Source: Pseudacidovorax sp. (GTDB lineage: Bacteria; Pseudomonadota; Gammaproteobacteria; Burkholderiales; Burkholderiaceae_C). Taken from it: a stretch of DNA of 64,000 bases. The position numbers and the translations under genes were made by a program. How positions within the stretch are numbered: the first letter of the stretch is position 1; each line of letters opens with the position of its first letter. This document shows, in pieces, positions 1 through 10,143 of this stretch. The stretch lies in the NCBI RefSeq assembly GCF_017991995.1, contig NZ_JAGOPN010000018.1, positions 1-64,000 on the forward strand. Direction: 5' to 3'. Under the pieces are notes generated by a model. That model ran no database searches and was not told where the DNA came from. It was given only the letters and a program-made list of their open reading frames with translations.

Positions 1-480
1 TTCTAAAAGCGCAACTTCTTTTTTTACTCAGAAGCCGCCGCCACTCTCTCAAACCCCTCACCAGCCAAACTCAGCAACCAAAGGCTACGTATCAGTCAGC
101 GAGCCCGCCAGTATACGAGGGTTTTCGATAGGGACGCAAGAGGCGTCCTACAAAAATTTTCAAACGGCGGGGAGCATGCCCGCATCCGGGGCGACCAAGC
201 CCAGCGGGGGCGGACAAACAAGGGGCACGCAACCGGGACTGACGGCCGACGAGGCAGGGAGTTTCTCTGGAATGTCATGTCCCACGGCTGTTCGACGGCC
301 CAGGAGCACATCCGCCATCGGCCAGTCGAGACACACCCCTTATAGAAGTAGATGCACAAAAGCAGGGGCCAGCACCAGACGTACCTTCTCACGCGTCTTC
401 CGCGCGGCCCCGCAGCCGAGATGAAGCGACTGGCCAGTCACCCGCACAAGCCAGCCCTTGCTGCCGCACTTCCAGCCGCG
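1..480. other. Gene-free left end with one perfect hairpin
   Basis: I see no convincing gene here. Base composition is less GC-rich than the uvrA body that follows, and short frames on either strand lack family resemblance or a good ribosome binding site. The clearest structure is a perfect hairpin at 132-148 (6-bp arms GGACGC/GCGTCC, 5-nt loop) followed by an A/T-rich run at 150-162. It may be the downstream region of uvrA, which is transcribed leftward into it, or the edge of an element lying to the left of the window. Confidence 0.5.
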
Positions 481-3400
481 TCACACCCGAACAGCCCCGC
501 GCTCCAGAACTGAACGCAGCGCGACGCCCGTGTGTGTGCCTTGCGCGACCACATCCTCGGGCGGCGCCGACGCCACCACCCGTCCGCCGCCGGATCCACC
601 TTCCGGCCCCAGATCGACGATCCAGTCGGCTTCGGCGATGAGGTCGAGGTCATGCTCGATGACGACGACGCTGTGATTGGCATTGACCAGCCGATGCAAC
701 ACGTGGATCAGCTTCTCGACGTCCGCCATGTGCAGGCCGACCGTGGGCTCGTCCAGCACATACAAGGTGTGGGGCGCCTTGTTGCCGCGGCGCGTGACGT
801 CGTCGCGCACCTTGCTCAGCTCGGTCACCAGCTTGATCCGCTGCGCCTCGCCGCCCGACAGCGTCGGTGAAGGCTGCCCCAGCGTGAGGTAACCCAGCCC
901 CACATCCTTGAGCAACTGCAGCGGATGGCTGATGTTCGGCATGCTGGCGAAGAACGCGACGGCCTCGTCCACCTCCATCTGCAGCACGTCGCCGATGCTC
1001 TTGCCGCGCCAGGTGACGGCCAGCGTCTCCGGGTTGAAACGCGCACCGTGGCAGACCTCGCAGGGCACCTTCACGTCGGGCAGGAAGCTCATCTCGATGG
1101 TGCGCACGCCCGCGCCCTCGCAGCCGGGGCAGCGGCCTTCGCCAGTGTTGAAGCTGAAGCGGCCCGGGCCGTAGCCGCGGGCCTTGGCTTCCAGCGTGTC
1201 CGCGAAGAGCTTGCGGATGGTGTCCCAGAAACCGATGTAGGTGGCGGGGCAGCTGCGCGGCGTCTTGCCGATGGGGGTTTGGTCGACCTCGAGCACGCGG
1301 TCGATCTCCTCGTAGCCGGCCACGCCAGTACAGCCGACCCACCGGGGGCGCTTGCCCGCCGCGTCGGCATCACGACCGGCCTTGGTCATGCGCTGCTGCA
1401 CGATGGCCTGCACGTTGGCCAGCAGCACGTCGCGCGCCAGCGTGGACTTGCCCGAACCGCTGACGCCGGTGACCACCACCAGACGGTTGAGCGGAATGCT
1501 CACGTCGACCGACTGCAGGTTGTGCAGGTTTGCGCCGGCCACGGCGAGCCAGGACACGGCGCCCTCGCCTTCCTCGGCGGTCTCTGAAACCAGCCGCCGT
1601 GCATGCAGCGGGTGCCGGATCGCATCGCGCAGATACCGGCCGGTCAACGACTCCTCGGACTGCTGGACTTCGTCCACAGTGCCCTGCGCGACCAGACGCC
1701 CGCCGCGCTTGCCCGCGCTGGGGCCGATGTCGATCACATGGTCGGCGCGGCGGATGGTGTCCTCGTCATGCTCGACCACCACCAGCGTGTTGCCCTTGTC
1801 GCCCAGCTTGTGCAGGGCGTCGAGCAGGATCTGGTTGTCGCGTGCATGCAGACCGATGGTCGGCTCGTCCAGCACGTAGCACACGCCCTGAAGGTTGCTG
1901 CCCAGCTGCGCCGCCAGGCGGATCCGCTGCGCCTCGCCACCGCTGAGCGTGGGCGCACCGCGGTCCAGGGTCAGGTAGCCCAGGCCGACTTCCTCCAGGA
2001 ATTCGAGCCGGCTGCCGATCTCGGGGATCAGGTCGCGCGCGATGTCAGCCTGCCGGCCTTCCAGCGCCAGCGACTCGACCCAGCGCCGCACGTCCGTCAC
2101 CGACAGCCGCGCGATCTCGGCGATGCCCACGCCCGCGAACTTGACCGCCCGTGCCGTGGCATTGAGCCGCGTGCCTTCGCAGGTGGGGCAGACGGTGTCG
2201 CCCACATCCTCCGCCTCGGGCTCGGCGAAGGTCTGCTCGCGGCCACGTTGATCGTCGGCCAGCACCGAGTCGTCGAAGACCTTGCGCTGTTCGCGCGTGA
2301 GCTTGACGCCGGTGCCGACGCAGTCGGGGCACCAGCCGTGCTTGCTGTTGTAGCTGAACAGGCGCGGGTCGAGCTCCGCATACGACGTGGCGCACACAGG
2401 GCAGGCGCGCAGCGTGGAGAAAACATGCGCATGGCCGATGCCGGCGGTGGACTGCCCCGCCTCCATCGCAGCCCGCAGCGCGCCAATGTCGGACAGTACG
2501 TGCACCACGCCCTTGCCGTGCTCCAGCGCCGAGGTCACTGCCTGGCGCAGCAGCGACTCGGCCGAAGGCAGCACATCCGCGCTGGCCACCGGCAGCTCGA
2601 TGCTGTGTTCCTTGAAGCGGTCCAGGCGCGGAAAGCCGGTGGTCGGCAGGAACTGGCCATCCACCCGCAGGTGCGTGTAGCCGCGGGGGCGCGCCCAGTC
2701 CGCCAGCTCGGTGTAGACGCCCTTGCGGTTCGTCACCAGGGGCGCCAGCAGGCCGACGTGCTGGCCGCGGAACTGCCGCATGACCTGGGCCACGATGCTG
2801 TCCGGCGTCTGCGGCTGCACGGCCGCGCCATCGCGGATGCAGTGCTGCACGCCCAGCTTGACGTACAGCAGCCGCAGGAAGTGCCAGACCTCGGTCGTCG
2901 TGCCCACCGTGCTCTTGCGACCGCCGCGCGACAGCCGCTGCTCGATGGCGACCGTGGGCGGAATGCCGTAGACGGCGTCCACCTCCGGCCGGCCAGCCGG
3001 CTGCACGATGCTGCGGGCATAGGCATTGAGCGATTCCAGGTAGCGCCGCTGCCCTTCGTTGAACAGGATGTCGAAGGCCAGCGTCGACTTGCCCGAGCCG
3101 CTCACGCCCGTCACCACGCTGAACTTGCCGCGCGGAATCTCCACGCTCAGGTTCTTGAGGTTGTGCTCGCGCGCATTGACGATCTCGATGGCGTCGCGGC
3201 CCAGCGCGGGCACCGGGCGGTACCGCGCGGCCGATTCCCGCACGACGCGCGCCGCGGGCCCGAGCGCCGTCTCGTAGGCGGCGAGGGCCATGCCGGTGTG
3301 CGTGCCCGGCATCTCGCGCACCTGCTCGGGCGTGCCCTGGGCCACGATGCGTCCACCGCCGTCGCCGCCTTCGGGGCCGAGGTCGATCACCCAGTCGCTG

Positions 3401-6396
3401 GCGCGGATCACGTCCAGGTTGTGCTCGATCACCACCAGCGAATGGCCGGCGTCGAGCAGCTTGCGCAGGGCGCGCATCAGGCGGGCGATGTCGTCGAAGT
3501 GCAGGCCGGTGGTCGGCTCGTCGAAGAGGAAGAGCGTGCCCTTCTTGGCCAGCGGCTGGCGCGACTTGCTGCCGCCACCGGCCGCCTCGGCCAGGAAGCC
3601 AGCCAGCTTGAGGCGCTGCGCCTCGCCGCCGGACAGCGTGGGCACGGGCTGGCCCAGCTTCACATAGTCCAGGCCCACGTCGACGATGGGCTGCAGCACG
3701 CGCTGCACTTCCCTGTCGTTGGCGAACACGGCCAGGGCCTCGGCCACGGTGAGGTCGAGGACGTCGGCGACGTTGTAGACGCCCATGCCCATGCGGCCGG
3801 CGCTTGGTGCGTCCTGGGTTGGCTGCGAGGTCGAGCGGGTTGACCCGGCTTCGACGACAGGCTCAGCCCGAACGGTGGGGGCGTGCTCAGCCCGAACGGT
3901 CCTCGGGCGCTCGATGGTGACTTCCAGAATCTCGGGCCGGTAGCGCTTGCCGTCGCAGTCGGGGCAGCGCAGGTACACGTCCGACAGGAACTGCATCTCC
4001 ACGTGCTCGAAGCCCGAGCCGCCGCAGGTCGGGCAGCGGCCGTCGCCAGAGTTGAAGCTGAATTTGGCCGCCGTGTAGCCGCGCTGCCGGGCCAGCGGCG
4101 CGGTGGCAAAGATTTCGCGCACGGCATCCCACGCGCCCACGTAGCTCGCCGGGTTGGAGCGCGCCGTCTTGCCGATGGGCGACTGGTCGACGAACACTAC
4201 GTCCGACAGGTGATCCGCGCCCAGCAGGCGGTCGTGTGCGCCGGCCGTCTCCGTGGGCTTGCCGAAGTGGCGCATCAGCGCCGGCGCCAGCACGTCCTGG
4301 ATCAGTGTGGACTTGCCCGAGCCGCTGACGCCGGTGATGGCCACCAGGCGCTGCAGCGGGATGTCCACCGTCACGTCCTGCAGGTTGTGCTCGCGCGCGC
4401 CCTCCAGGATGAGCCGCGGCGTGTTCTCGGAGACGAGTCGCTTGAAGCCCATGCCGATGTGCTTGCGCCCACCCAGGTATTCGCCGGTCAGCGTGTCGGC
4501 CCCCCGCAGCTCGTCGACGGTGCCGTCGAACACGATCTGCCCGCCGCGCGCACCGGGACCCGGGCCCATGTCGATCACACGGTCGGCCGCGATCATCACG
4601 GCGGGGTCATGCTCGACGACCACCAGCGTGTTGCCGGCATCGCGCAGGCGCTGCATGGCCTGGGTGATGCGGTCCATGTCGCGCGGGTGCAGGCCGATGC
4701 TGGGCTCGTCCAGCACGAACAGGGTGTTGACCAGCGAGGTGCCCAGCGCCGTGGTCAGGTTGATGCGCTGCACCTCGCCGCCGGAGAGCGTGCGGCTCTG
4801 CCGGTCGAGCGTGAGATAGCCGATGCCCACGTCGTGCAGGTAGCGCAGGCGGGTGGTGATTTCTTCGAACAGAAGCTTGAGCGCCTGTCTTTCTCCTTCC
4901 CCCTCTGGGGGAAGGCTGGGATGGGGGCTGCCCTCTGCATCGAGCGCCGCAGGCCCACACCCCTGCCCTCCCCCAGAGGGGGAGGGGGAAGAAAGCCGGT
5001 CGAAGAACTGCCGCAGGCGCTCGATGGGCATGAGCATCAGGTCATGCAGGCAGAGGCCCGGCAGCGCCTCCAGCTGTTCGCGTGACCACTTCACACCGAC
5101 CGGCATGAAGCGCTTGGCCGGCGCGAGGACGGCATCGGCATCCTCCTTGCCGCCCACGCGCCAGAGCAGGCTCTCCAGCTTGAGCCGCGCGCCGCCGCAG
5201 GCCGGGCAGGGCGTATAGCTGCGGTACTTGGACAGCAAGACGCGGATGTGCATCTTGTAGGCCTTGCTCTCCAGGTAGCCGAAGAAGCGCCGGATGCCGT
5301 ACCACTGCTTGTTCCAGTTGCCTTCCTTGAAGTTGGGCGTGCCTTCGATCACCCAGTGCTTCTGCTCGGGCGTGAGCTTGTTCCAGGGCGTGTCGCGCGG
5401 AATGCCGGCCGATTCGGCATGGCGCATCAGATCCTCCTGCGCCTCCTGCCAGGCCGGCGTCTGGATCGGCTTGATGGCGCCGGCGCGCAGCGTGAGCTTG
5501 TCGTTGGGAATCACCAGGTTGAAGTCCACCCCGATAACCCGGCCGAAGCCGCGGCAGGTGTCGCAGGCGCCCACCGCGGAGTTGAAGCTGAACATCGACG
5601 GGATCGGGTCTGCATAGCGGATGTCGCTCTCGGGGCAGTGCAGGCCGGTGGAGAACTTCCAGGTCTCGGCCTCGCCGCCCTCTTCCGCCGGCAGCGCATG
5701 CACCATCACCCGGCCGGTGCCGCGCTTGAGCGCCACCTCCAGCGCCTCGATCACCCGAGCGCGCTCGGTGTTCGCGATGCGAAAGCGGTCGGCCACCACG
5801 TCCAGCACCTTGCGCGGGCCGGTGGGCGTACCCACCTCGCGCTGCGCATGCACACGGGTGAAACCGCTGGCCGACAGCCACTGCTCCACCTCCGCCTCGC
5901 TGGTGCCGCCCGGCAGTTCGACCGGGAAGGTGACCACCACGCGCGGATCGCCAGCCGCCGCGGCACGCGCCTGCAGCTCGGCATAGATGGAATCGGGCGT
6001 GTCGTGGCGCACCGGCAGCGCGGTCTCGCGGTCGAACAGCCGGCTCGCCCGCGCGAACAGCATCTTCAGATGGTCGTTCAGCTCCGTCATCGTGCCGACC
6101 GTGGAGCGCGAGCTGCGCACCGGGTTGGTCTGGTCGATGGCAATGGCGGGCGGCACGCCCTCCACCTTGTCGACCGCCGGCTTGTCCATGCGGTCCAGGA
6201 ACTGGCGGGCGTAGGCCGAGAAGGTCTCCACATAGCGGCGCTGGCCCTCGGCATACAGGGTGTCGAACACCAGGCTGGACTTGCCCGAGCCGCTGGGCCC
6301 GGTGACCACCGTCATCTCACCCGTGCGGATGTCCAGATCGATGTTGCGGAGGTTGTGCTGGCGAGCGCCGCGGATGCGGATGGAACCCTGTGTCAT
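481..6396 (-). CDS. uvrA: Double-length excinuclease ABC subunit UvrA (UvrA-UvrA tandem)
   Basis: The protein has 1971 residues, about twice the usual UvrA length, and consists of two complete UvrA modules (about 1-1000 and 1000-1971). Four Walker A motifs are visible: GPSGSGKSS near residue 33 and three GVSGSGKST copies. Each module has LSGGE signatures, DEPS/DEPT Walker B motifs and CxxC zinc fingers such as CPTCGGSG. UvrA is the cytoplasmic DNA-damage sensor of nucleotide excision repair. Tandem forms of this length are, to my knowledge, typical of Burkholderiales and probably accompany a normal uvrA elsewhere. The start at MTQGSIRIRG is chosen because the family begins there; an upstream in-frame start would add 20 atypical residues. 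Two in-frame repeat insertions (about residues 468-503 and 832-850) interrupt it; see the repeat entries. Whether this protein replaces or supplements standard UvrA cannot be told here. Confidence 0.95.
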   Translation of the reverse strand: MTQGSIRIRGARQHNLRNIDLDIRTGEMTVVTGPSGSGKSSLVFDTLYAEGQRRYVETFSAYARQFLDRMDKPAVDKVEGVPPAIAIDQTNPVRSSRSTVGTMTELNDHLKMLFARASRLFDRETALPVRHDTPDSIYAELQARAAAAGDPRVVVTFPVELPGGTSEAEVEQWLSASGFTRVHAQREVGTPTGPRKVLDVVADRFRIANTERARVIEALEVALKRGTGRVMVHALPAEEGGEAETWKFSTGLHCPESDIRYADPIPSMFSFNSAVGACDTCRGFGRVIGVDFNLVIPNDKLTLRAGAIKPIQTPAWQEAQEDLMRHAESAGIPRDTPWNKLTPEQKHWVIEGTPNFKEGNWNKQWYGIRRFFGYLESKAYKMHIRVLLSKYRSYTPCPACGGARLKLESLLWRVGGKEDADAVLAPAKRFMPVGVKWSREQLEALPGLCLHDLMLMPIERLRQFFDRLSSPSPSGGGQGCGPAALDAEGSPHPSLPPEGEGERQALKLLFEEITTRLRYLHDVGIGYLTLDRQSRTLSGGEVQRINLTTALGTSLVNTLFVLDEPSIGLHPRDMDRITQAMQRLRDAGNTLVVVEHDPAVMIAADRVIDMGPGPGARGGQIVFDGTVDELRGADTLTGEYLGGRKHIGMGFKRLVSENTPRLILEGAREHNLQDVTVDIPLQRLVAITGVSGSGKSTLIQDVLAPALMRHFGKPTETAGAHDRLLGADHLSDVVFVDQSPIGKTARSNPASYVGAWDAVREIFATAPLARQRGYTAAKFSFNSGDGRCPTCGGSGFEHVEMQFLSDVYLRCPDCDGKRYRPEILEVTIERPRTVRAEHAPTVRAEPVVEAGSTRSTSQPTQDAPSAGRMGMGVYNVADVLDLTVAEALAVFANDREVQRVLQPIVDVGLDYVKLGQPVPTLSGGEAQRLKLAGFLAEAAGGGSKSRQPLAKKGTLFLFDEPTTGLHFDDIARLMRALRKLLDAGHSLVVIEHNLDVIRASDWVIDLGPEGGDGGGRIVAQGTPEQVREMPGTHTGMALAAYETALGPAARVVRESAARYRPVPALGRDAIEIVNAREHNLKNLSVEIPRGKFSVVTGVSGSGKSTLAFDILFNEGQRRYLESLNAYARSIVQPAGRPEVDAVYGIPPTVAIEQRLSRGGRKSTVGTTTEVWHFLRLLYVKLGVQHCIRDGAAVQPQTPDSIVAQVMRQFRGQHVGLLAPLVTNRKGVYTELADWARPRGYTHLRVDGQFLPTTGFPRLDRFKEHSIELPVASADVLPSAESLLRQAVTSALEHGKGVVHVLSDIGALRAAMEAGQSTAGIGHAHVFSTLRACPVCATSYAELDPRLFSYNSKHGWCPDCVGTGVKLTREQRKVFDDSVLADDQRGREQTFAEPEAEDVGDTVCPTCEGTRLNATARAVKFAGVGIAEIARLSVTDVRRWVESLALEGRQADIARDLIPEIGSRLEFLEEVGLGYLTLDRGAPTLSGGEAQRIRLAAQLGSNLQGVCYVLDEPTIGLHARDNQILLDALHKLGDKGNTLVVVEHDEDTIRRADHVIDIGPSAGKRGGRLVAQGTVDEVQQSEESLTGRYLRDAIRHPLHARRLVSETAEEGEGAVSWLAVAGANLHNLQSVDVSIPLNRLVVVTGVSGSGKSTLARDVLLANVQAIVQQRMTKAGRDADAAGKRPRWVGCTGVAGYEEIDRVLEVDQTPIGKTPRSCPATYIGFWDTIRKLFADTLEAKARGYGPGRFSFNTGEGRCPGCEGAGVRTIEMSFLPDVKVPCEVCHGARFNPETLAVTWRGKSIGDVLQMEVDEAVAFFASMPNISHPLQLLKDVGLGYLTLGQPSPTLSGGEAQRIKLVTELSKVRDDVTRRGNKAPHTLYVLDEPTVGLHMADVEKLIHVLHRLVNANHSVVVIEHDLDLIAEADWIVDLGPEGGSGGGRVVASAPPEDVVAQGTHTGVALRSVLERGAVRV
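3848..3901. repeat. REP-like GGCTCAGCCCGAACGG element inside uvrA
   Basis: Two head-to-tail copies of the motif GCTCAGCCCGAACGG lie at about 3860-3875 and 3886-3900; the first has the full preceding arm (GCTTCGAC). The same motif occurs as an inverted pair inside mccB at 35946-36006. It is translated as part of UvrA (peptides TVRAE and TVRAEPVVEAG, about residues 832-850) between the zinc finger region and the signature domain. It keeps the frame. Confidence 0.8.
4889..4995. repeat. About 107-bp palindromic element inserted in frame in uvrA
   Basis: The ends are imperfect inverted repeats: CTTTCTCCTTCCCCCTCTGG at the left and the complementary arm CCCAGAGGGGGAGGGGGAAG at the right, with GGGATGGGGG and CCCACACCCC inside. 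A second copy with the same ends lies at 40399-40518 between two genes. In uvrA it is read through as a Ser/Pro/Gly-rich peptide (about residues 468-503, [10 protein letters not shown] and SLPPEGEGE) in a loop before the first LSGGE motif. I infer a REP/MITE-type element that can be tolerated in coding sequence. Confidence 0.85.
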
Positions 6397-6625
6397 GCGT
6401 GCCTTGGGGATGGGGGCAGAGATTCTAGGAACGCGAACCCACCCGCACCGGCGCAAGGCTTTGGCCGGAATCCAGCCCCACGATGATCACCGGAGGCAGT
6501 TCCGCACCGTGCGGAGCGGGATCGGTGCAGACGTGCTGCACCGGTCGCGGCTGGCACCTTGCCCTGCCCCCGCCCACCGCCGCGCGGGATAACGCCGATG
6601 ACAAACGTCAGCATGGCGACTAAGA

Positions 6626-6635
6626 TTTGATCAAA
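6626..6635. promoter_or_regulatory. Putative GntR operator palindrome
   Basis: TTTGATCAAA is a perfect 10-bp palindrome 19 bp upstream of the GntR gene start, in the gap divergent from uvrA. TTGATCAA-like sites are common operators for FCD-type GntR regulators, so autoregulation of the operon is a reasonable inference. Nothing else in the gap is as symmetric. Confidence 0.45.
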
Positions 6636-6654
6636 CATCAAAACTCCGACCCGC

Positions 6655-7401
6655 ATGGCTCTCGCCACCCCGTCCGACGCGTCGGCCACCGACACCCTGG
6701 GCCTGCTCAAGCCGATCACGCGCTCGTCCGTGAACGAGTCGGTGTACCAGGCACTGCGCAACAAGCTCATGAATGGCGAATTCCGCGCCGGCCAGCCGCT
6801 GGGCATCCAGTACCTGGCCGATGCGCTGGGCACCAGCACCATGCCCGTGCGGGAGGCGCTGCGACGGCTGGTCGCGCAGCAGGGGCTGGAGCCATTGCCC
6901 AACGGCACCACGCGCGTGCCCCTGATCACGCGCGACAAGCTGGCCGACATCCGCCGCGTGCGGATGCTGGTGGAAGGCCAGGCCACCGAATGGGCCACGC
7001 CGCGGCTGCTGCCCGCCCAGCTGGACGAGCTGGACGACATGGCCCGGCGCATCACCCGAGCACGGCACGCCCCCGAGAGCCTGCCCGCCAGCCTGGAGAT
7101 GAACCTGGTCTTCCACTTCACCATCTACCAGGCGGCGCAATCGCCGGTGCTCATCGCGATGATCGAAAGCCTGTGGCTGCAATCGGGCGCCTACCTGCGC
7201 GCCACGCGCGCGTACCTGCACACCGACGAGCAGCCCTCCGACCATCTGCACGAGCAGACCGTGGCCGCCCTGCGCGCGGGCGACGCCGCCGCGGCGCGCC
7301 GCTGCATGGAGCAGGACATCGCCTGGGTTTTCGACCGCCTCGACCCCGAACTGCCCGATCACCCCCCTTCCACGCCCTTGAAGATCCGCCCCACACCATG
7401 A
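6655..7401 (+). CDS. GntR/FadR-family transcriptional regulator (FCD domain)
   Basis: A 248-residue cytoplasmic DNA-binding regulator. Residues 27-90 form the winged helix-turn-helix ([20 protein letters not shown], then [12 protein letters not shown]). Residues about 95-225 are the all-helical FCD ligand domain, with His-containing helices such as LVFHFTIY and HLHEQTV that usually bind a metal and a small carboxylate. It is the first gene of the catabolic operon and its stop overlaps the next start by ATGA. It probably represses the operon until a sugar-acid intermediate binds; the palindrome at 6626 is a candidate site. The effector is unknown. Confidence 0.92.
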   Translation: MALATPSDASATDTLGLLKPITRSSVNESVYQALRNKLMNGEFRAGQPLGIQYLADALGTSTMPVREALRRLVAQQGLEPLPNGTTRVPLITRDKLADIRRVRMLVEGQATEWATPRLLPAQLDELDDMARRITRARHAPESLPASLEMNLVFHFTIYQAAQSPVLIAMIESLWLQSGAYLRATRAYLHTDEQPSDHLHEQTVAALRAGDAAAARRCMEQDIAWVFDRLDPELPDHPPSTPLKIRPTP

Positions 7402-9170
7402 CCGACCAACCCCGCTCCCTGCACAAGCACCGTTCCCGCGCCGTCACCGAAGGCCCGGGCCGCGCCGCCCACCGCGGCTTCCTGCGCGCCACCGGCATGG
7501 ACGACGAGACGCTCGCCAAGTCGATGGTCGGCATCGTCAGCACGGCCGGCGACAACACGCCCTGCTCCAAGTCGCTCGGGCCTCAGGCCGACTACGCCCG
7601 CCTGGGCGTGGCCGAGGGCGGCGGGCACCCGGTGAGCTTCACCACCATCTCGGTCTCCGACGGCACCTCGATGGGCCACGACGGCATGCGCATGAGCCTG
7701 CTGTCGCGCGAGCTGATCGCCGACAGCGTGGAGCTGGCCGTGCGCGGCCATGCCTACGACGGCCTGGTCACCTTCGGCGGCTGCGACAAGACGCTGCCCG
7801 GGATGATGATGGCCATGGTGCGGCTGAACGTGCCTTCGGTCTTCGTCTATGGCGGCTCGATGCTGCCGGGCTATTCGCCCGAGGGCGAGGAGCGCACGGT
7901 GCTCACCGCCATCGAGGGCACCGGCCGCCACCAGACCGGCGCCATCACGCTCAAGCAGCTGGACCAGATCGAGCGCACCTGCGCCATGACCGTAGGCGCC
8001 TGCCCCGGCCAGTTCACCGCCAACACCATGGCCATGGTGGGCGAGGCGCTGGGCCTGTCGCTGCTGGGCACGGCCACCATCCCGGCCGTCTACAGCGAGC
8101 GACTGGCGCTGGCGCGCCGCGCCGGCCTGCGCGTGATGCAGATCATCGAGAACGGCGGCCCGCTGCCGCGCGAGCTCATCACCCGCGAAAGCCTGGAGAA
8201 CGCCTGCGCCGCCGTGGCGGCCACCGGCGGCAGCACCAATGCGGCGCTGCACATCCCGGCCATCGCACACGAGGCCGGCATCGCCTTCACCTTCGACGAC
8301 GTGGCGCGCGTGTTCCAGCGCACGCCGCTGGTGGCCGACCTGTCGCCCGGCGGCCGCTACCTGGCCAAGGACCTGAACGTCATCGGCGGCGTGCCGGTGG
8401 TGCTCAATGCGCTGCTCCAGAGCGGCCATCTGCATGGCCACACCATGACCGTCACCGGCCGCACGCTGGCTGAAGAGCTGGCCGCCTTCCCGGGACCGGA
8501 TGGGCGCATCGTGCGCGAATCGGCCAAGCCCATCCATGCCTCGGGCGGGCTGGTCGTGCTCAAGGGCAACCTGTGCCCCGACGGCGCCCTCATCAAGATC
8601 GCCGGCCTCAAGTCGCTGCAGTTCGACGGTCGCGCCCGCGTCTTCGAGACCGAAGAGGACTGCATGAAGACCGTCGCCGCCCAGGCCTACGAACCGGGCG
8701 ACGTGCTGGTGATCCGCAATGAAGGTCCGCGCGGCGGCCCCGGCATGCGAGAGATGCTGGCCGTCACGGCCGCCATCTACGGCCAGGGTCGTGGCGAGCA
8801 GGTCGCGCTGCTGACCGATGGCCGCTTCTCCGGCGCCACCCGCGGCATGTGCATCGGCTACGCCAGCCCCGAGTCGGCGGCCGGCGGGCCCATCGCCCTG
8901 GTGCAGGACGGCGACCGCATCCGCATCGACGCGGCGGCCGGCAGCATCGTGCTGGACGTCGAGGAAGCAGAACTCGAGCGCCGTCGCGCCGCCGCCAAGC
9001 CCTTCCAGCGCGAACGCCTGGCCGGTGCGCTGGAGAAGTACGCCAAGCTGGTCGGCCCCACCCACCTGGGCGCCGTCACACATTCCGGGTGCGTCGATTG
9101 GCCCTATCCGGAAGAGGACCAGGTGCCGTCGCTCGACGAAGGCCTCGGCGACAAGGACGCACAGCGATGA
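7398..9170 (+). CDS. IlvD/Edd-family dehydratase (probable sugar-acid dehydratase)
   Basis: A 590-residue Fe-S dehydratase. The IlvD/Edd signatures are clear: [13 protein letters not shown] near residue 127 and [12 protein letters not shown] near the C-terminus. Cysteines at residue 56 (DNTPCSK), in FGGCDK and in VGACPGQFT match the cluster ligands of the family. Members remove water from a 2,3-dihydroxy acid to give a 2-keto-3-deoxy acid. It could be a dihydroxy-acid dehydratase of branched-chain amino-acid synthesis. The operon context (GntR, HIBADH, Hyi, DenD-like) argues for an aldonate or similar sugar-acid substrate instead. The start is fixed by the 4-nt overlap with the regulator. Confidence 0.9.
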   Translation: MTDQPRSLHKHRSRAVTEGPGRAAHRGFLRATGMDDETLAKSMVGIVSTAGDNTPCSKSLGPQADYARLGVAEGGGHPVSFTTISVSDGTSMGHDGMRMSLLSRELIADSVELAVRGHAYDGLVTFGGCDKTLPGMMMAMVRLNVPSVFVYGGSMLPGYSPEGEERTVLTAIEGTGRHQTGAITLKQLDQIERTCAMTVGACPGQFTANTMAMVGEALGLSLLGTATIPAVYSERLALARRAGLRVMQIIENGGPLPRELITRESLENACAAVAATGGSTNAALHIPAIAHEAGIAFTFDDVARVFQRTPLVADLSPGGRYLAKDLNVIGGVPVVLNALLQSGHLHGHTMTVTGRTLAEELAAFPGPDGRIVRESAKPIHASGGLVVLKGNLCPDGALIKIAGLKSLQFDGRARVFETEEDCMKTVAAQAYEPGDVLVIRNEGPRGGPGMREMLAVTAAIYGQGRGEQVALLTDGRFSGATRGMCIGYASPESAAGGPIALVQDGDRIRIDAAAGSIVLDVEEAELERRRAAAKPFQRERLAGALEKYAKLVGPTHLGAVTHSGCVDWPYPEEDQVPSLDEGLGDKDAQR

Positions 9171-9216
9171 GCACCGGCCACCTGACGATGAACCGCGCGC
9201 CCCGAAAGGCCGAGCG

Positions 9217-10143
9217 ATGAGCGCCGCCGCAACCCCACGCCCGCTGACCCTGGCCTTCTGCGGCCTGGGCCTGATGGGCGCGCCCATGGTCCGCCGCCTG
9301 CTGGCCGCCGGCCACACCGTGCGCGTGTGGAACCGCTCGCCCGCCAAGGCCGCGCCACTGGCCGCCCTGGGCGCGCAGGTGGCCGCCACGCCGGCCGAGG
9401 CCGCTGAAGGTGCCGATGGCGCGCTGATGTGCCTGTTCGACGCCGACGCGGTCGAGGCCGTGGTCTTCGGCACCGACGGTCTGGCACACGTGCGCGGCCT
9501 GCGCTGGCTGGCGGACCATTCCAGCATCCATCCGCAGCGCACCCGCGACTTCGCCGCCCGGCTGCAGGCCGCCAGCGGCGCGCACTGGCTGGACGCGCCG
9601 GTCTCCGGCGGCATCGGCGGCGTGGAGGCCGGCACGCTGGCCATCATGGTCGGCGGCGAGGCCACGCATCTGGACGAAGCCTTCGGTGCCCTGCGCGCCT
9701 ATGCCGGCAACATCACGCACATGGGCGCCAGCGGGGCCGGCCAGGCCACCAAGCTGTGCAACCAGACGCTGGTCGCCACCGCCGTCGTCGCGCTGGCCGA
9801 GGCCATCGGCTTTGCCGAGCGCAACGGCATCGCCATCGAGCGCCTGGCACCGGCGCTGGCGGGCGGCTGGGCAGACTCCAAGCCGCTGCAGGTCTTCGCG
9901 CCACGCATGGCGCAGGCCCAGCCGCAGATCATCGGCGCGCTCGCCACCATGCTGAAGGACATCGACACCGTGGCGGCCGTCGCACGCGACAGCGGCGCGC
10001 CGATGCCGGTGACCGGCGCTGTGCAGCAGGTGCTGCGCATGGCCGATGCCATGGGGCTGGGCGAGGCCGAGCTGTCAGCGGTGGTCGCACTGATGACGCC
10101 GCAGCGCCTCGACGCTTTCCTCGCGCAAGCCGGGAAGCAATGA
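9217..10143 (+). CDS. NAD(P)-dependent beta-hydroxyacid dehydrogenase (HIBADH/LtnD-like)
   Basis: 308 residues. The N-terminal Rossmann motif is FCGLGLMGAPM (about residues 13-23). The substrate-binding signature DAPVSGGIGG lies near residue 128, and the catalytic lysine sits in GQATKLCNQ near 180; the rest is the helical C-terminal domain. The family oxidises 3-hydroxyisobutyrate, L-threonate, tartronate semialdehyde or related acids. With a hydroxypyruvate-isomerase-like and a DenD-like gene next to it, an L-threonate-dehydrogenase-like role is plausible, but no DUF1537 kinase of the usual threonate pathway is present. A 46-bp gap separates it from the dehydratase. Confidence 0.88.
   Translation: MSAAATPRPLTLAFCGLGLMGAPMVRRLLAAGHTVRVWNRSPAKAAPLAALGAQVAATPAEAAEGADGALMCLFDADAVEAVVFGTDGLAHVRGLRWLADHSSIHPQRTRDFAARLQAASGAHWLDAPVSGGIGGVEAGTLAIMVGGEATHLDEAFGALRAYAGNITHMGASGAGQATKLCNQTLVATAVVALAEAIGFAERNGIAIERLAPALAGGWADSKPLQVFAPRMAQAQPQIIGALATMLKDIDTVAAVARDSGAPMPVTGAVQQVLRMADAMGLGEAELSAVVALMTPQRLDAFLAQAGKQ

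Noticed and set aside
96-392. A 98-residue minus-strand frame at the left end
   Set aside because: No family resemblance, odd composition (Trp/Cys/Arg-rich) and no good binding site. Left as unassigned.
7398-9170. Housekeeping ilvD
   Set aside because: The operon context is a GntR-controlled catabolic cluster and no branched-chain synthesis genes are nearby, so I used the wider family name.
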